Positions 9,050 through 19,100 of a DNA stretch of 61,698 nt are shown here, in pieces (position 1 is the stretch's first letter; each line of letters begins with the position of its first letter). The notes under the pieces are model-generated. The model saw nothing but the letters and a program-made list of their open reading frames with translations, was not told the origin of the DNA and did not search any database. Source of the stretch: Candidatus Pseudelusimicrobium marinum (GTDB lineage Bacteria > Elusimicrobiota > Elusimicrobia > Elusimicrobiales > Elusimicrobiaceae); the NCBI GenBank assembly GCA_018656005.1, contig JABHZW010000026.1, forward strand, positions 1 to 61,698. The letters are read 5' to 3'. A program made the translations under genes and the position numbers.

Positions 9050-9889
9050 ATGATAGGAATTATTGGTGGAAGCGGATTATATAATGTAGAAGGTTTAAAA
9101 AAGGCAAAAGATATTATTGTAAAAACACCTTTTGGTATGCCGTCGGATAAAATTAAAACTGGTGAAATCGACGGCGTAAAAGTTGCCTTTGTCGCACGAC
9201 ACGGCAGAGATCACAGATTTTTACCAACCGAAGTGCCATATAAAGCAAATATTTATGCACTTAAAAGTTTGGGTGCGAAAATTATATTGGCATTTTCAGC
9301 CGTTGGTAGTTTGCGAGAAAAATTAGCTCCAAAAGATTTTGTTTTCCCTAACGATTTGGTGGATCAAACAAAAAGCAGAGAATACACCTTTTTTGGTAAC
9401 GGAGTAGTAGGGCATGCGGTTTTTGCTGATCCATTTTGTAATTGTCTTGGCGATTTTATGTATAAAAGAGCAAAAGCTTTAAAAATTAAAGCTCACCGAG
9501 GCGGGACATTAGTTGCAATGGAAGGTCCTGCATTTTCCACCAAAGCAGAAAGCAATGCAAATAGAAAAATGGGATACGATTTAATCGGAATGACCGCTAG
9601 TCCAGAGGCAAAATTAGCAAGGGAAGCTGGGGTTTCTTATGTCCCAATTTCTATGGTAACAGATTACGATTGTTGGCGACCAGGCGACCATGTAACACCA
9701 GAAAAAGTGATGAAAACTATGGAAACTAATGTTAAAACTGCAAAGAAATTAATATTAGATATTATTCCAAAAATAGGTAAAGTAAAAACTTGTGGGCTTT
9801 GTAATAAAAGCATGAAAAATAGTGTAATGGCATCGCATAAAAAGACATCGCAAGCAACATTGAAAAAATTAAAAGTAATTTTACATTAA
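9050..9889 (+). CDS. mtnP: S-methyl-5'-thioadenosine phosphorylase
   Basis: 279 residues. It cleaves methylthioadenosine with phosphate to adenine and methylthioribose-1-phosphate. The family is recognised from IGIIGGSGLYN, FVARHGRDHRFLPTEVPYKANI, a VAMEGPAFSTKAESN segment, and IGMTASPEAKLAREAGV. An odd feature is a C-terminal tail with a CGLC pair and a Lys-rich end. AGGAG at 9038-9042 supports the start. It is followed 10 bases later by an MTA/SAH nucleosidase acting on the same substrate, so the pair offers both phosphorolytic and hydrolytic routes. MTA is the by-product of aminopropyl transfer, which fits the nearby polyamine-type gene. Confidence 0.92.
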   Translation: MIGIIGGSGLYNVEGLKKAKDIIVKTPFGMPSDKIKTGEIDGVKVAFVARHGRDHRFLPTEVPYKANIYALKSLGAKIILAFSAVGSLREKLAPKDFVFPNDLVDQTKSREYTFFGNGVVGHAVFADPFCNCLGDFMYKRAKALKIKAHRGGTLVAMEGPAFSTKAESNANRKMGYDLIGMTASPEAKLAREAGVSYVPISMVTDYDCWRPGDHVTPEKVMKTMETNVKTAKKLILDIIPKIGKVKTCGLCNKSMKNSVMASHKKTSQATLKKLKVILH

Positions 9890-9899
9890 AGGAGAAAAT

Positions 9900-10589
9900 A
9901 TGATAGCAATAATAGCTGCAAATGAAGACTTAAAAGTATTAAGACAAGCTTTAAAAAACGAAAAGAAAAAGACAGAAAAATCTTTCTCTTTTTATAGCGG
10001 TAAAATAGGTAAAAATAAAGTGGTACTTGCTAACTGCGATTCTTTTGGAAAAGTAAGTTCTGCTATGTGTGCGACATTGGTTGTTAAACATTTTAAGCCA
10101 TCTGTAATAATAAACACTGGACTTGCAGGCGGGCTAGATAAAAAAATGCAAGTTGGTGATGCTTTTATTTCAAACCAAATAGTTCAGCACGATGTTGATA
10201 TTACTGTTTTAAAATTTAAACATGGTGAATTGCCTAATCTTCCTGCAATTTATAAAGCTAACGAAAAATATTTAAAAATAGCAAAACTTGCAAGCAAAAA
10301 AACTGGCACTAAAAGTCATGTTGGGTTGATAGCTTCTGGCGATCAGTTTATCCACGAGAAAAAGGGCTTTAATAGAATTTTAAAAATTTGGAAAAATGCT
10401 AAAGCTGTAGATATGGAAGCAGGTGCTATTGCACAGGTTTGCCATGTATACAAAACACCTTTTATTGTTGTTAGGTTTATTTCGGATGTTGTTTTTAAGA
10501 AGGGTAGTCATAAAGAATATGAAACTACTTTAAAAACAAAAGCAACAAATTATATGAATTTTATAAAGGAAATAATTAACCTTATATAA
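9900..10589 (+). CDS. mtnN: 5'-methylthioadenosine/S-adenosylhomocysteine nucleosidase
   Basis: 229 residues, family length. It hydrolyses MTA and SAH to adenine and the thioribosyl product. Features include the IAIIAANEDLKVL start, VIINTGLAGGLDKKMQVGD, GLIASGDQFI, and AVDMEAGAIAQVCH containing the conserved ME pair that binds the ribose. A catalytic Asp is visible in RFISDVVFKKG. GGAG lies 6 bases from the start. Its stop abuts the stop of the convergent Mpv17-like gene with no spacer. Confidence 0.93.
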   Translation: MIAIIAANEDLKVLRQALKNEKKKTEKSFSFYSGKIGKNKVVLANCDSFGKVSSAMCATLVVKHFKPSVIINTGLAGGLDKKMQVGDAFISNQIVQHDVDITVLKFKHGELPNLPAIYKANEKYLKIAKLASKKTGTKSHVGLIASGDQFIHEKKGFNRILKIWKNAKAVDMEAGAIAQVCHVYKTPFIVVRFISDVVFKKGSHKEYETTLKTKATNYMNFIKEIINLI

Positions 10590-11228
10590 TTATTTTTTTC
10601 TGCTGGTGAAACCTAAAATTACACCAAGTACTATCGATAATCCCGCTGCCATTAATATCCTATATTCTGGTGGCAACATGAATGTTATTACATGAACTGG
10701 TATCCAGAAAAATGGGATAGTTTTTAATATTAAAAAACCTATCACTTTTTGATGGTTCATCGTGCTTATAATATTTTCCAACTTACAATCTAATCCAGTG
10801 AATTTAAGTTCTATAAAAGTATCTGAAAAAGCATGGAATGCCATTATAAATGGTCCTACAACTGTGTTCATTATTAAACTAATTAAAAATGCTGTAAATA
10901 ATGCATTGCCTGAGCCAAATAATACACCTTTTTGTTGAAGTGTTACTATCCCGTTAGCGAAAATTGGGAAATAAAGTGTGGTTAGTAAACCTATGAAACC
11001 CCATACCAGTATTCTATATAAAAAACCTACTGGTTTTTGCCAGTCGCCTTTTACTATTCTTATCGAAAGTAGTTCGCCCATAGTGGCGAGTATCGCAAAT
11101 TTGGTAAAGCCCATTATATATGGATGTGCTTTTGTGGCTGATACAAACATTACATTTGTATCGTGATTTATTAAAAATAGGGCTATGGTTGTTATGCCTA
11201 GTAGCCAAAGTAAATCTAATGCTTTCAT
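10590..11228 (-). CDS. Mpv17/PMP22-like membrane protein
   Basis: 212 residues with about five hydrophobic segments. The C-terminal part, FWIPVHVITFMLPPEYRILM, matches the layout of the Mpv17/PMP22 signature (W-P-x-Q-x-x-NF-x-x-VP-x-x-YR). WQKP and a central NTVVGPFIMAFHAF stretch also fit. The family is best known from eukaryotic mitochondria and peroxisomes, with channel-like activity reported; bacterial members are uncharacterised. The assignment rests on motif resemblance only. TAGAAT lies six bases before the ATG and no Shine-Dalgarno sequence is present. Confidence 0.55.
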   Translation of the reverse strand: MKALDLLWLLGITTIALFLINHDTNVMFVSATKAHPYIMGFTKFAILATMGELLSIRIVKGDWQKPVGFLYRILVWGFIGLLTTLYFPIFANGIVTLQQKGVLFGSGNALFTAFLISLIMNTVVGPFIMAFHAFSDTFIELKFTGLDCKLENIISTMNHQKVIGFLILKTIPFFWIPVHVITFMLPPEYRILMAAGLSIVLGVILGFTSRKK

Positions 11229-11234
11229 ATTTAT

Positions 11235-11240
11235 ATTCTA
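11235..11240 (-). promoter_or_regulatory. -10 hexamer 6 bases before the Mpv17-like start
   Basis: TAGAAT on the minus strand, preceded by TGT (extended -10-like). It is part of a 34-base divergent spacer that also holds the btuF -10. Leaderless start suggested. Confidence 0.4.
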
Positions 11241-11250
11241 ACATAAAAGG

Positions 11251-11256
11251 TATAAT
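11251..11256 (+). promoter_or_regulatory. -10 hexamer 6 bases before the importer operon
   Basis: TATAAT is followed by CTATAA and then the ATG at 11263. No Shine-Dalgarno sequence precedes the start, so the operon's first gene may be translated from a leaderless mRNA. Confidence 0.5.
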
Positions 11257-11262
11257 CTATAA

Positions 11263-12126
11263 ATGAAGAAGTTAATAATATTAGTGCTTATTTTACTTTT
11301 TGTAGTGGGTGGTTTTTTTGTTTTTAAAAATAAAAACAAAAAAACCGCAGAAAATAGCGCGCAAAACTTTAGAAGTGGTGGGATAATATCTCTAATACCC
11401 GTTTCAACCGAGATTTTGTTTGCAGTAGGTGCAGAAAATATTAATGGAGTTTCTAGTTATTGCAACTTTCCAGAAGAGGCTGAAAATTTACCAAAATATG
11501 GCGATGCTTTTACAGCTAATATAGAACAAATTGTTTCTACAAAACCAGAATTTGTTTTTGTGGGACAAAGTGCAATAAATCCAGCACAAGAACGATTAAC
11601 AAACTATGGTATTAATGTAGTGTATGTGAAAAATGCCAAAAATATCGAGGATATTTATAGAAACATCTCCCTAATAGGCAATTTAGTTCAAAAGCAAAAA
11701 AATGCTAGCAATATTGTAGAAGAAATAAAAAATAGTGTAGAACTTGCTAAAAATAATGTGCCACAAACTAAGCCGAAAATATTTGTGGAATTATCTTCAG
11801 GGCTTTGGACTATCGGTAAACAAAGTTATATTGATCAAGTTATAGAAATTGCAGGTGGCACAAATATTTTCGGCGAAACCGAGCAGGAATATTTTAAAAC
11901 TAATTGGGAAACTATCTATAATAAAAACCCAGATATTATAATTTCACTTTCAGGTGCAGATTATAAGCAGTATCCATTATCAGACAAAATTAATGCAATT
12001 AAAAACAAAAAAGTTATAACTAATTTTGATGCAGATACACTTGTCCGTCCCGGTCCAAGAATAAAAGATGCTATAAAAAATCTAAACGAAATATTTAACG
12101 AGATTTTTAATGAACCAAAAATATAA
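11263..12126 (+). CDS. BtuF/FecB-type ABC substrate-binding protein
   Basis: 287 residues. An N-terminal hydrophobic segment (about 3-21) is followed by the helical-backbone binding fold of cobalamin, haem and siderophore receptors. Visible markers are IISLIPVSTEILFAVGAENINGVSSYC, PKYGDAFTANIEQIVSTKPEFVFV, ELSSGLWTIGKQSYIDQVIEIAGGTNIF, and a terminal VRPGPRIKDAIKNL. No lipobox Cys follows the hydrophobic segment, so the protein may stay membrane-anchored by an uncleaved helix. It overlaps the permease gene by 17 bases. Cobalamin is the likely ligand class by resemblance, but no riboswitch is present because the start lies 6 bases from the -10. Confidence 0.82.
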   Translation: MKKLIILVLILLFVVGGFFVFKNKNKKTAENSAQNFRSGGIISLIPVSTEILFAVGAENINGVSSYCNFPEEAENLPKYGDAFTANIEQIVSTKPEFVFVGQSAINPAQERLTNYGINVVYVKNAKNIEDIYRNISLIGNLVQKQKNASNIVEEIKNSVELAKNNVPQTKPKIFVELSSGLWTIGKQSYIDQVIEIAGGTNIFGETEQEYFKTNWETIYNKNPDIIISLSGADYKQYPLSDKINAIKNKKVITNFDADTLVRPGPRIKDAIKNLNEIFNEIFNEPKI

Positions 12127-13048
12127 AATCACAATTTTAATATCAATATTAATCCTAATAATACTTGCCTTATTGGTAGGACCAAGCGGATTTCCTAGTG
12201 CGGAAATATTTTTTAATATCCGTTTACCAAGAGTGTTAGCTGGACTTATTATCGGCGGAGCATTGGCAAGTTCTGGTTCCATAATGCAGGGTGTCTTGAG
12301 AAATCCGTTGGCTGAACCCTATATTTTGGGGGCATCTTCAGGTGCTTTGCTTGGTATGATTGTAAGTATATCGTTAGGTATTCCTTATGCATCGGTTTTT
12401 TACTATTTAATTATATTTTTGTTTTCATTTTTTGCCACAATTCTTGCTTATTTTATTTCAAGAGGCACGGGTACTACAAATATTATTAATCTAATTTTAG
12501 CAGGTGTAATTGTAAATATTTTTGTTGGTGCGATAATTTTAATCTTCTTCTTTTTAAGTGCCAAAGAAAATTTTTCTGTAATAAGTTTTATGATGGGACA
12601 AGTGTCAGAAAAAACTTTTCCGGTAATAATAACATGTGCAATAATTTTTATTTTAGGTTTTGTACCTGGTTTAATATTATCCAAACAAACAGACATTTTA
12701 ATGCTAGGAGATAAAAAAGCTACTGAACTTGGTGTGAACACAGAAAAAGTTAGAATTATTATGCTTTTATCCTCTGCATTGATGACAAGTGCCAGCGTTG
12801 TTTTAGGTGGATTAATTGGCTTTGTGGGTTTAATTATCCCACACATTGTGCGAATGTTTGTAGGACCACTTCAAAGAAATGTTTTAGTAGGAAGTTTATT
12901 TTCTGGTGCAGTATTTTTAGTTTTGGTAGATGCTTTTTCCCGCACAATTTTAAGCACAAGAGAAATACCTGTTGGCATAATAACTGCGCTAATTGGTGCG
13001 CCGTTTTTTGTGTGGGTTTTAACTAGAAAGAGGGATTACTATTTATGA
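12110..13048 (+). CDS. FecCD/BtuC-type ABC permease
   Basis: 312 residues with about nine or ten hydrophobic helices. The family is recognised from RLPRVLAGLIIGGALASSGSIMQ, RNPLAEPYILGASSGA, and GFVGLIIPHIVRMFVGP, the cytoplasmic L-loop contacting the ATPase. It forms the homodimeric channel of a cobalamin or siderophore importer. It overlaps both neighbours (17 and 4 bases), so translation is coupled. No TonB-dependent receptor is encoded in the window. Confidence 0.92.
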   Translation: MNQKYKITILISILILIILALLVGPSGFPSAEIFFNIRLPRVLAGLIIGGALASSGSIMQGVLRNPLAEPYILGASSGALLGMIVSISLGIPYASVFYYLIIFLFSFFATILAYFISRGTGTTNIINLILAGVIVNIFVGAIILIFFFLSAKENFSVISFMMGQVSEKTFPVIITCAIIFILGFVPGLILSKQTDILMLGDKKATELGVNTEKVRIIMLLSSALMTSASVVLGGLIGFVGLIIPHIVRMFVGPLQRNVLVGSLFSGAVFLVLVDAFSRTILSTREIPVGIITALIGAPFFVWVLTRKRDYYL

Positions 13049-13809
13049 TAAACCTAAAAAATATTAGCTACAAAATTTCTGGTAAAGAAATTTTGCAAAA
13101 CATATTCATCCACACAAAAAACGGCGATATATTAGGTATTGCTGGACAAAATGGAAGTGGAAAAACTACACTTTTAAATGCATCTTCTGGTTTTTTAAAA
13201 AATCACGAAGGCGAGGTTCTTATCGACGGAAAAAACATAAAAATTTATAATACAAAACAGCTTGCATTAAAAATTTCTTACTTGCCTGCAGAAATTTATT
13301 TGCCTTACGATTTTACCGTTAACCAAATAGTGCTAATGGGTAGAAATCCACATATAAAAGCTTGGCAAGATTATAATAAAAAAGATTTTAAAGAAGTAGA
13401 AAAAGCATTTACTGTTTTAAATATTTCGCATCTTAAAAATAGGGTTGTAAACAATTTATCAAGCGGTGAAAAACAAAAAGTTTTTATAGCTCAAGCATTA
13501 TGTAAAGGTTCCAAGATTTTACTTTTAGATGAACCCACATCGCATTTAGATATTAAAAATCAAGTAGAAATTTTTAAAATTTTAAAAACTTTAGCAACTA
13601 AACAAAAAATAACTTGCGTGATTGTTTCGCACGATATAAATTTATTATCAAAATATTGCCATAAAATAGCAATTTTAAAAGAAGGAAAACTTTTAACTAT
13701 TGGCACCCCAAAAGAAGTCGTTACAGAGGATAATATTAAAAAAGCTTATCAGATAAAAACCGAAATTTTTACATCAGAAAAAAACAAGCCACAAATCTGC
13801 ATAAAATAA
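13045..13809 (+). CDS. ABC transporter ATPase of the BtuD/FecE type
   Basis: 254 residues. Walker A is GQNGSGKTT, the signature is LSSGEKQKVFIAQAL, and Walker B plus D-loop is ILLLDEPTSHLDIKNQ, with the H-loop in IVSHDINLL. The FTVNQIVLMGRNPH stretch is typical of the iron/cobalamin ATPase branch. The ATGA overlap with the permease indicates one operon energising the importer. Confidence 0.93.
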   Translation: MINLKNISYKISGKEILQNIFIHTKNGDILGIAGQNGSGKTTLLNASSGFLKNHEGEVLIDGKNIKIYNTKQLALKISYLPAEIYLPYDFTVNQIVLMGRNPHIKAWQDYNKKDFKEVEKAFTVLNISHLKNRVVNNLSSGEKQKVFIAQALCKGSKILLLDEPTSHLDIKNQVEIFKILKTLATKQKITCVIVSHDINLLSKYCHKIAILKEGKLLTIGTPKEVVTEDNIKKAYQIKTEIFTSEKNKPQICIK

Positions 13810-13846
13810 TATACTATATTCATATAAAGGATTATTAGGTGGGGAA

Positions 13847-15250
13847 ATGTCTGAACGATGTCAAAAGTTATTTAATTTTATAATTATATGTGTATGTTTT
13901 TCTTGTGCTAATGTTTTTGCACAAGACATAGCATCACTACCAGCATTACAATCACTAGAAACACAAGAAAAAATCCTCTCAAATATTTTCCCAGACAAAA
14001 TAACTATCGAACAAGCCGTGCAAATGGCTTATGAAAATAATATCGACCTTATAAATGCATTCCTAAACAAAGAAAAAGCAGATAAAAAATTAAGAGAATA
14101 TTATTCCTATGCTTACCCTCAGTTAAATTTAAATGCAGATTATTCTCGAAACATAGACAAGCCGTCGTTCTTTATAAACGGAAGTAAAGTTACCATAGGT
14201 GCAGACAACGAATATACAGTAGGCGCTAATTTGGAACAAATAGTATTTTCTGGTGGAAGAGTATTAACTGGCATAGACATTGCAAAAAAACAAAATGTAA
14301 GTGCATTATATTCTGCGATAGAAACAAAAAATTTAGTAAGAAAAACAATTTACGAAATTTGTTATAGAATAATTGTTTTTAAAAAAATCTACGAAATAGA
14401 AAATCTAAATTTAGAAATAGAAGAAGAACGACTTGCCTTAGAACAAGAAAGATACGAGGGTGGTATTTCTAGTAATTTAGATCTTTTAAGACAAAAAGTG
14501 CGTGTATCCAATGCCAAACCAAGTGTAATTAGAACCAAAGCTAATTACGAAATAAGCTACCTATACCTAAAAGATACCCTAAATTTAGATCCAGATTACG
14601 ATTTGGAACTCGTCTGGGACGATGAAGATTTGGCAATACCAAAAGCACCAACACTAGATAAACTTTATAGTTTAGCAATGACTAATCGTCCTGAAATTAC
14701 AATTTCAAGGTTAAATTTTGAAATTGCAGATAAAAGAGCAAAATTTGAAAGAGGTTCCCGCTGGCCAGAACTAAAATTAGTGGCAGATAGAACCTATATC
14801 GGTCAAGGTGATGGCGGTATGTTTTTTGAACAAAGTGATCAAAATGCCTGGAGTACTACTGCTGGCTTAACTTTCAGTATGCCGATATGGCAGGGTGGTA
14901 AAATATCGTCGTTAATTTCGCAAAGGGAGATAGATAGGGATATCGCCTTTAACCAATATATAGAAATGTTAAGAAGGGTAAGAATATTGGTAAAAGAATC
15001 TTATGTTAAGTTGATAGAAGCTCAGCTAAAAATGCAAGCTAGTGGTGATAGTAGAATACAAGCAAGAGAAAATTTAGAAGGACTTGCAGAGCAATATAAA
15101 TCTGGACTTGCAACTCAGATAGATTTAACAGAAGCAAATAGCGATTTTAATAAAGCACAGCTTTTATACCTAGAAGCTGTGTACGAACAGTTCAATGTAA
15201 TTGCAAACTTAGAATACTTAACAGGTACTATAATTTTAAATAAAGATTAG
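13847..15250 (+). CDS. TolC-family outer-membrane efflux protein
   Basis: 467 residues with a signal peptide (about 1-25, ending VFAQD). Two outer-membrane-efflux repeats follow, with long helices of the TolC barrel: ITIEQAVQMAYENNIDLINA starts the first, and PTLDKLYSLAMTNRPEITISRLNFEIA the second. A glutamine-rich coiled coil and a closing LEAVYEQFNVIANLEYLTG segment are visible. It forms the trimeric exit duct of the pump. The start has AGGTGGGG at 13834-13841. It is the first gene of a three-gene pump operon. Confidence 0.92.
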   Translation: MSERCQKLFNFIIICVCFSCANVFAQDIASLPALQSLETQEKILSNIFPDKITIEQAVQMAYENNIDLINAFLNKEKADKKLREYYSYAYPQLNLNADYSRNIDKPSFFINGSKVTIGADNEYTVGANLEQIVFSGGRVLTGIDIAKKQNVSALYSAIETKNLVRKTIYEICYRIIVFKKIYEIENLNLEIEEERLALEQERYEGGISSNLDLLRQKVRVSNAKPSVIRTKANYEISYLYLKDTLNLDPDYDLELVWDDEDLAIPKAPTLDKLYSLAMTNRPEITISRLNFEIADKRAKFERGSRWPELKLVADRTYIGQGDGGMFFEQSDQNAWSTTAGLTFSMPIWQGGKISSLISQREIDRDIAFNQYIEMLRRVRILVKESYVKLIEAQLKMQASGDSRIQARENLEGLAEQYKSGLATQIDLTEANSDFNKAQLLYLEAVYEQFNVIANLEYLTGTIILNKD

Positions 15251-15259
15251 GAGTTTGAT

Positions 15260-16165
15260 ATGAATTTAAAAAACTTAAAAAATATAAATAAAAAGAAAGC
15301 AATTGTTTTTATAGCGATTTTGCTTTTAATTATAATGGTAACAAAAAGTTGTTTTAACAAGAAGGTAAAATTTGAAATGCCACCAACGGCGGTAGAAGTT
15401 GAAAATATGCAAAATCGCAATGTATTAAAAACGGTAATACTTTCCGCCACATTGGATGCTAAAAGAGATGTTATTTTGTATCCAAGGACAACTGGTAAAT
15501 ATTATAAAACCGTCAGAAAAGAAGGTAGTAAAGTAAAGAAAAACGACACCATAGCCTTAATAGAAAGAGACGAAATAGGTGCTACCTACGAAAGATTAAA
15601 AGTAGAAGCTACTATATCTGGTATAGTGGGAGACATTTACCCTAATGTCGGCGATAGAGTGGATATAAATACCCCCATAGCACTAATAGTTAGTCCAGGT
15701 ACAATAAGGGCAAAAGTTAAAGTGCCTCAGTTATATTATCCAAAGTTAAAGGTTGGTAATAAAGCTTTTGCACGGGTGGATTCTTATCCAGATAAAATTT
15801 TCACTGGTAAAATTTATTTAATAAAACCTGTTGTAGATAGCAGCAAAAGAACCGTGGATGTAGAAATAGTAATTGACAATGATGAAGGTATGATAAAACA
15901 TGGTATGTTTGCAAATGTAGAGCTTGTTTTAGATGGTGTTTTTGATAAACCTAGCATTCCAACTCGTGCTATAAAAGAAGACGAAAAAGGTAAGTATGTT
16001 TTTGTGCTAGGGGCTGAAAATAAAGCAGAGAAAAGATATATACAAACTGGTTTTGAAACAGATATGTTAACAGAAGTAATTTCTGGAATATCTAATGAAG
16101 AAAAAGTTGTAATAGTAGATTTTGGATTAACAGAAGGCGAAACTTTAGTAATAATAGAGAAATAA
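15260..16165 (+). CDS. RND periplasmic adaptor (membrane fusion protein)
   Basis: 301 residues with an N-terminal membrane anchor (about 13-30). Lipoyl/barrel-sandwich halves are recognised from YPRTTGKYYKTVRKEGSKVKKNDTIALIE and EATISGIVGDIYPNVGDRVD, followed by a beta-barrel domain (FTGKIYLIKPVVDSSKRTVDVEI). The two lipoyl halves are separated by only about 20 residues, so the usual long alpha-helical hairpin seems largely absent, making this a short adaptor. A Cys in KSCF near the anchor is not a clear lipobox. It bridges TolC and the RND pump from the neighbouring genes. Confidence 0.88.
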   Translation: MNLKNLKNINKKKAIVFIAILLLIIMVTKSCFNKKVKFEMPPTAVEVENMQNRNVLKTVILSATLDAKRDVILYPRTTGKYYKTVRKEGSKVKKNDTIALIERDEIGATYERLKVEATISGIVGDIYPNVGDRVDINTPIALIVSPGTIRAKVKVPQLYYPKLKVGNKAFARVDSYPDKIFTGKIYLIKPVVDSSKRTVDVEIVIDNDEGMIKHGMFANVELVLDGVFDKPSIPTRAIKEDEKGKYVFVLGAENKAEKRYIQTGFETDMLTEVISGISNEEKVVIVDFGLTEGETLVIIEK

Positions 16166-16169
16166 AATT

Positions 16170-19100
16170 ATGATAGACGAAGAGAATAATCAAAATAATA
16201 ACGATAAAAAGACTGAAATGAAACGACAGGAAATGAGTTTCGAGTTTGTCAAAATATTTATAAACCGTCCTGTTGGTACATTTATGTTTATGATGTTGTT
16301 TATCGTTTTGGGTTTATTTTCTTACCTTCGTCTAGGGGTGGATTCTTATCCTGATATTGAATTTCCGTTTGTCACAGTTCAAACCACTTTAGCTGGTGCA
16401 AGTCCAGAAGAGGTGGAAACTTCTATATCCAAAGAGCTTGAAGAATCTATAAACACGGTTGATGGTATTAAAAATTTATATTCCACATCTATAGAAGGGT
16501 TTTCGTCTATAGCTATAGAATTTGAACTTGAAAAAGATGGCGATGTCGCCACCCAAGAAGTTCGTGATAAAGTTAATATGGTGCTAGCAAAATTACCAGA
16601 AGGTACGGAAAGCCCCATAGTTCAAAAACTTAATATGGGTGCAACTCCAGTGTTAACAATTGCAACCTATGCGGATATGGATTTAATAGAACTTACAGAA
16701 ACCGTCAAAAAGAAAATAAAAGAGAATATTGAAAATGTATCTGGTGTTGGTACTATTACTATAATCGGCGGAAGGGAACGGGAAATACATGTAGAGGTGG
16801 ATCCTCTTAAACTTTATGCAAGACAATTAACTGTAGAAGATGTCCGCCTTGCTTTAATACAAGAAAATTTAGAAATGCCAGGTGGTAGAGTAGAAAACGA
16901 AAATAAAGAATACGGGTTAAGGGTTTTGGGTAGGATAGATAGTGTTGAAGGTTTTGGGGATATAATAGTTTCAAATAAAGGTTCTATACCTATAAGAATT
17001 TCCGATGTCGCAAGAGTTGTAGATACTGGCGAGCAACAAAGATCTATCTCTTATATAAATGGTAAAAGAAGTGTTGCTTTAGAAGTTAGAAAACAAAGTG
17101 GTGCTAATGTTTTAGAAGTTATTAAAAATATCAAAAAACGACTTAAAAAAATAGACGGAGTATTGCCCGAAAGTGTTGAAATAAAAATATTATCAGATAA
17201 AAGTGAATATATAAAAAGTTCTATACATACAGTTCAAGAACATCTTATACTTGGTGCTATTTTGGCATCTTTAACAATATTTTTCTTCCTTGGTAATGTG
17301 GGTACAACAATTATAGCCGCATTTGCTATACCGATTTCTATCATAGGTGCATTTACTTTTATGAATGCATCTAATTTCACTATCAATAATATGACTTTGC
17401 TGGGTTTAACTGTCGCCATAGGTCTGGTGGTGGACGACGCCATTGTTATGCTTGAAAATATTTATCGGCATATGAAGGAATACGGCAAGACAGCAATGCA
17501 AGCCGCATATGACGGAGCTAAAGAAATTGGTTTTGCAATTGTAGCTACAACACTTGCATTACTTGTTATCTTCGTGCCACTTGCATATATGGAAGGTATT
17601 GTAGGTAGGTTTGTAAGAAGTTACGGGCTAACAATTGCATTTGCAGTTGGTATAAGTGCCATTGTTGCTTTAACATTTACACCGATGTTATGTTCAAAAT
17701 TTTTGAAGACAAATAAAGAAGAAAACAAAATACAAAAAATTGGTAATAAAACAAATGGTAAAATAGCTAATTTTTATATAGGCATTTTAAAATGGGCATT
17801 AGGGCATAGACTTTTAATGGCAGTATTTTCGATAGGTTTAATTTTAAGTTGTATGTTTGGTGCAAAATTCTTTATGGGTGTAGACTTCTTACCTGTAGAT
17901 GATACGGGTAGGTTTCAAGTAATAGCAAAAGCACCAGAAGGCACTACACTTACAGATATGAGCAAAATTTTTAGAAATATAGAAAACGATGTGAAAAAAT
18001 TACCAGCAGTGGTGGATGTTATTACAGCAATTGGTTTGAGTTCGGACAATTTCTTTGGTTCTGCCGCGACATCTAACGAAGGTTATATGACCGTGGAAAT
18101 GAAAGATTTAAAAGATAGAAAAGTAACCGTTTTCCAAAATGTCGCACAAACAAGGTATATGCTTTCAAGATATAAAGATCTTACTACAAAAGTTTCGGTA
18201 GTCGCCGATGTTGGCGGTGGCGATGTGGGTTCGTTAGAATATATTGTTACAGGTCCAGATATGGATAAACTGCACTATTATGCAACCACAATCGCAGACG
18301 AAGTTGCCCAAATTGAAGGGTTTAAAGATGTGGATATTTCGTTCTCTGATGCTAAGCCAGAATATAATGTTATTATCGACAGAAATAAAGCAAAAGATAT
18401 GGGAGTATCGGTGCAGGTATTATCACAAGATTTAAGAATGCTTGTCGGTGGTGAAGATAAAATCACAAAATATAAAGAAGGTTCTGAACTTTATCAGGTA
18501 AGAATTCGTGCAGACGAAAAATTTAGGATAAGTAAAGAAGGTATATCTGCCATATCTGTAACCGGTAAAGACGACGAAGGCGAGGATATGGTTGTACGAC
18601 TAGACAGCGTTGCAACGATAGTAGAAGGCGCTGGTCCTACAAATATTGATAGGAAAGATAGACAAAGACAAATAACAATTTCTGCCAATTTGGAAGGCAT
18701 AGATAAAGGTAAAGCACTTAAAAAGTTTGAACAAGCATTTGCTAAATTAAAACCGTCGGCGGAATATGAAGGTAAAACCGTCGGGCAAGCAGAAGAAATG
18801 GTAAAAATGTTAAAGAATTTCTTTATCGCATTTTTACTTTCAAGCATTTTAATTTACATAATTTTAGCCAGCCAGTTTGAAAGTTTCACTTATCCAATTT
18901 CAATTATGACGGCAATTCCGTTAACAATTCCACTAGCATTTGTATCGCTTATAATATTTAGGCAAAACCTTAACCTGTTTAGTATTTTGGGTGTATTTAT
19001 TTTGGTGGGGATAGTTTGTAAAAATGCTATTTTGCAAATAGATTATACCAATACACTTCGTGCTAGAGGTTTGGAACGACTTCCTGCAATTTTACAAGCA

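Noticed and set aside
11229-11262. Cobalamin riboswitch upstream of the importer
   Set aside because: Only 34 bases separate the divergent starts; there is no room for the aptamer.
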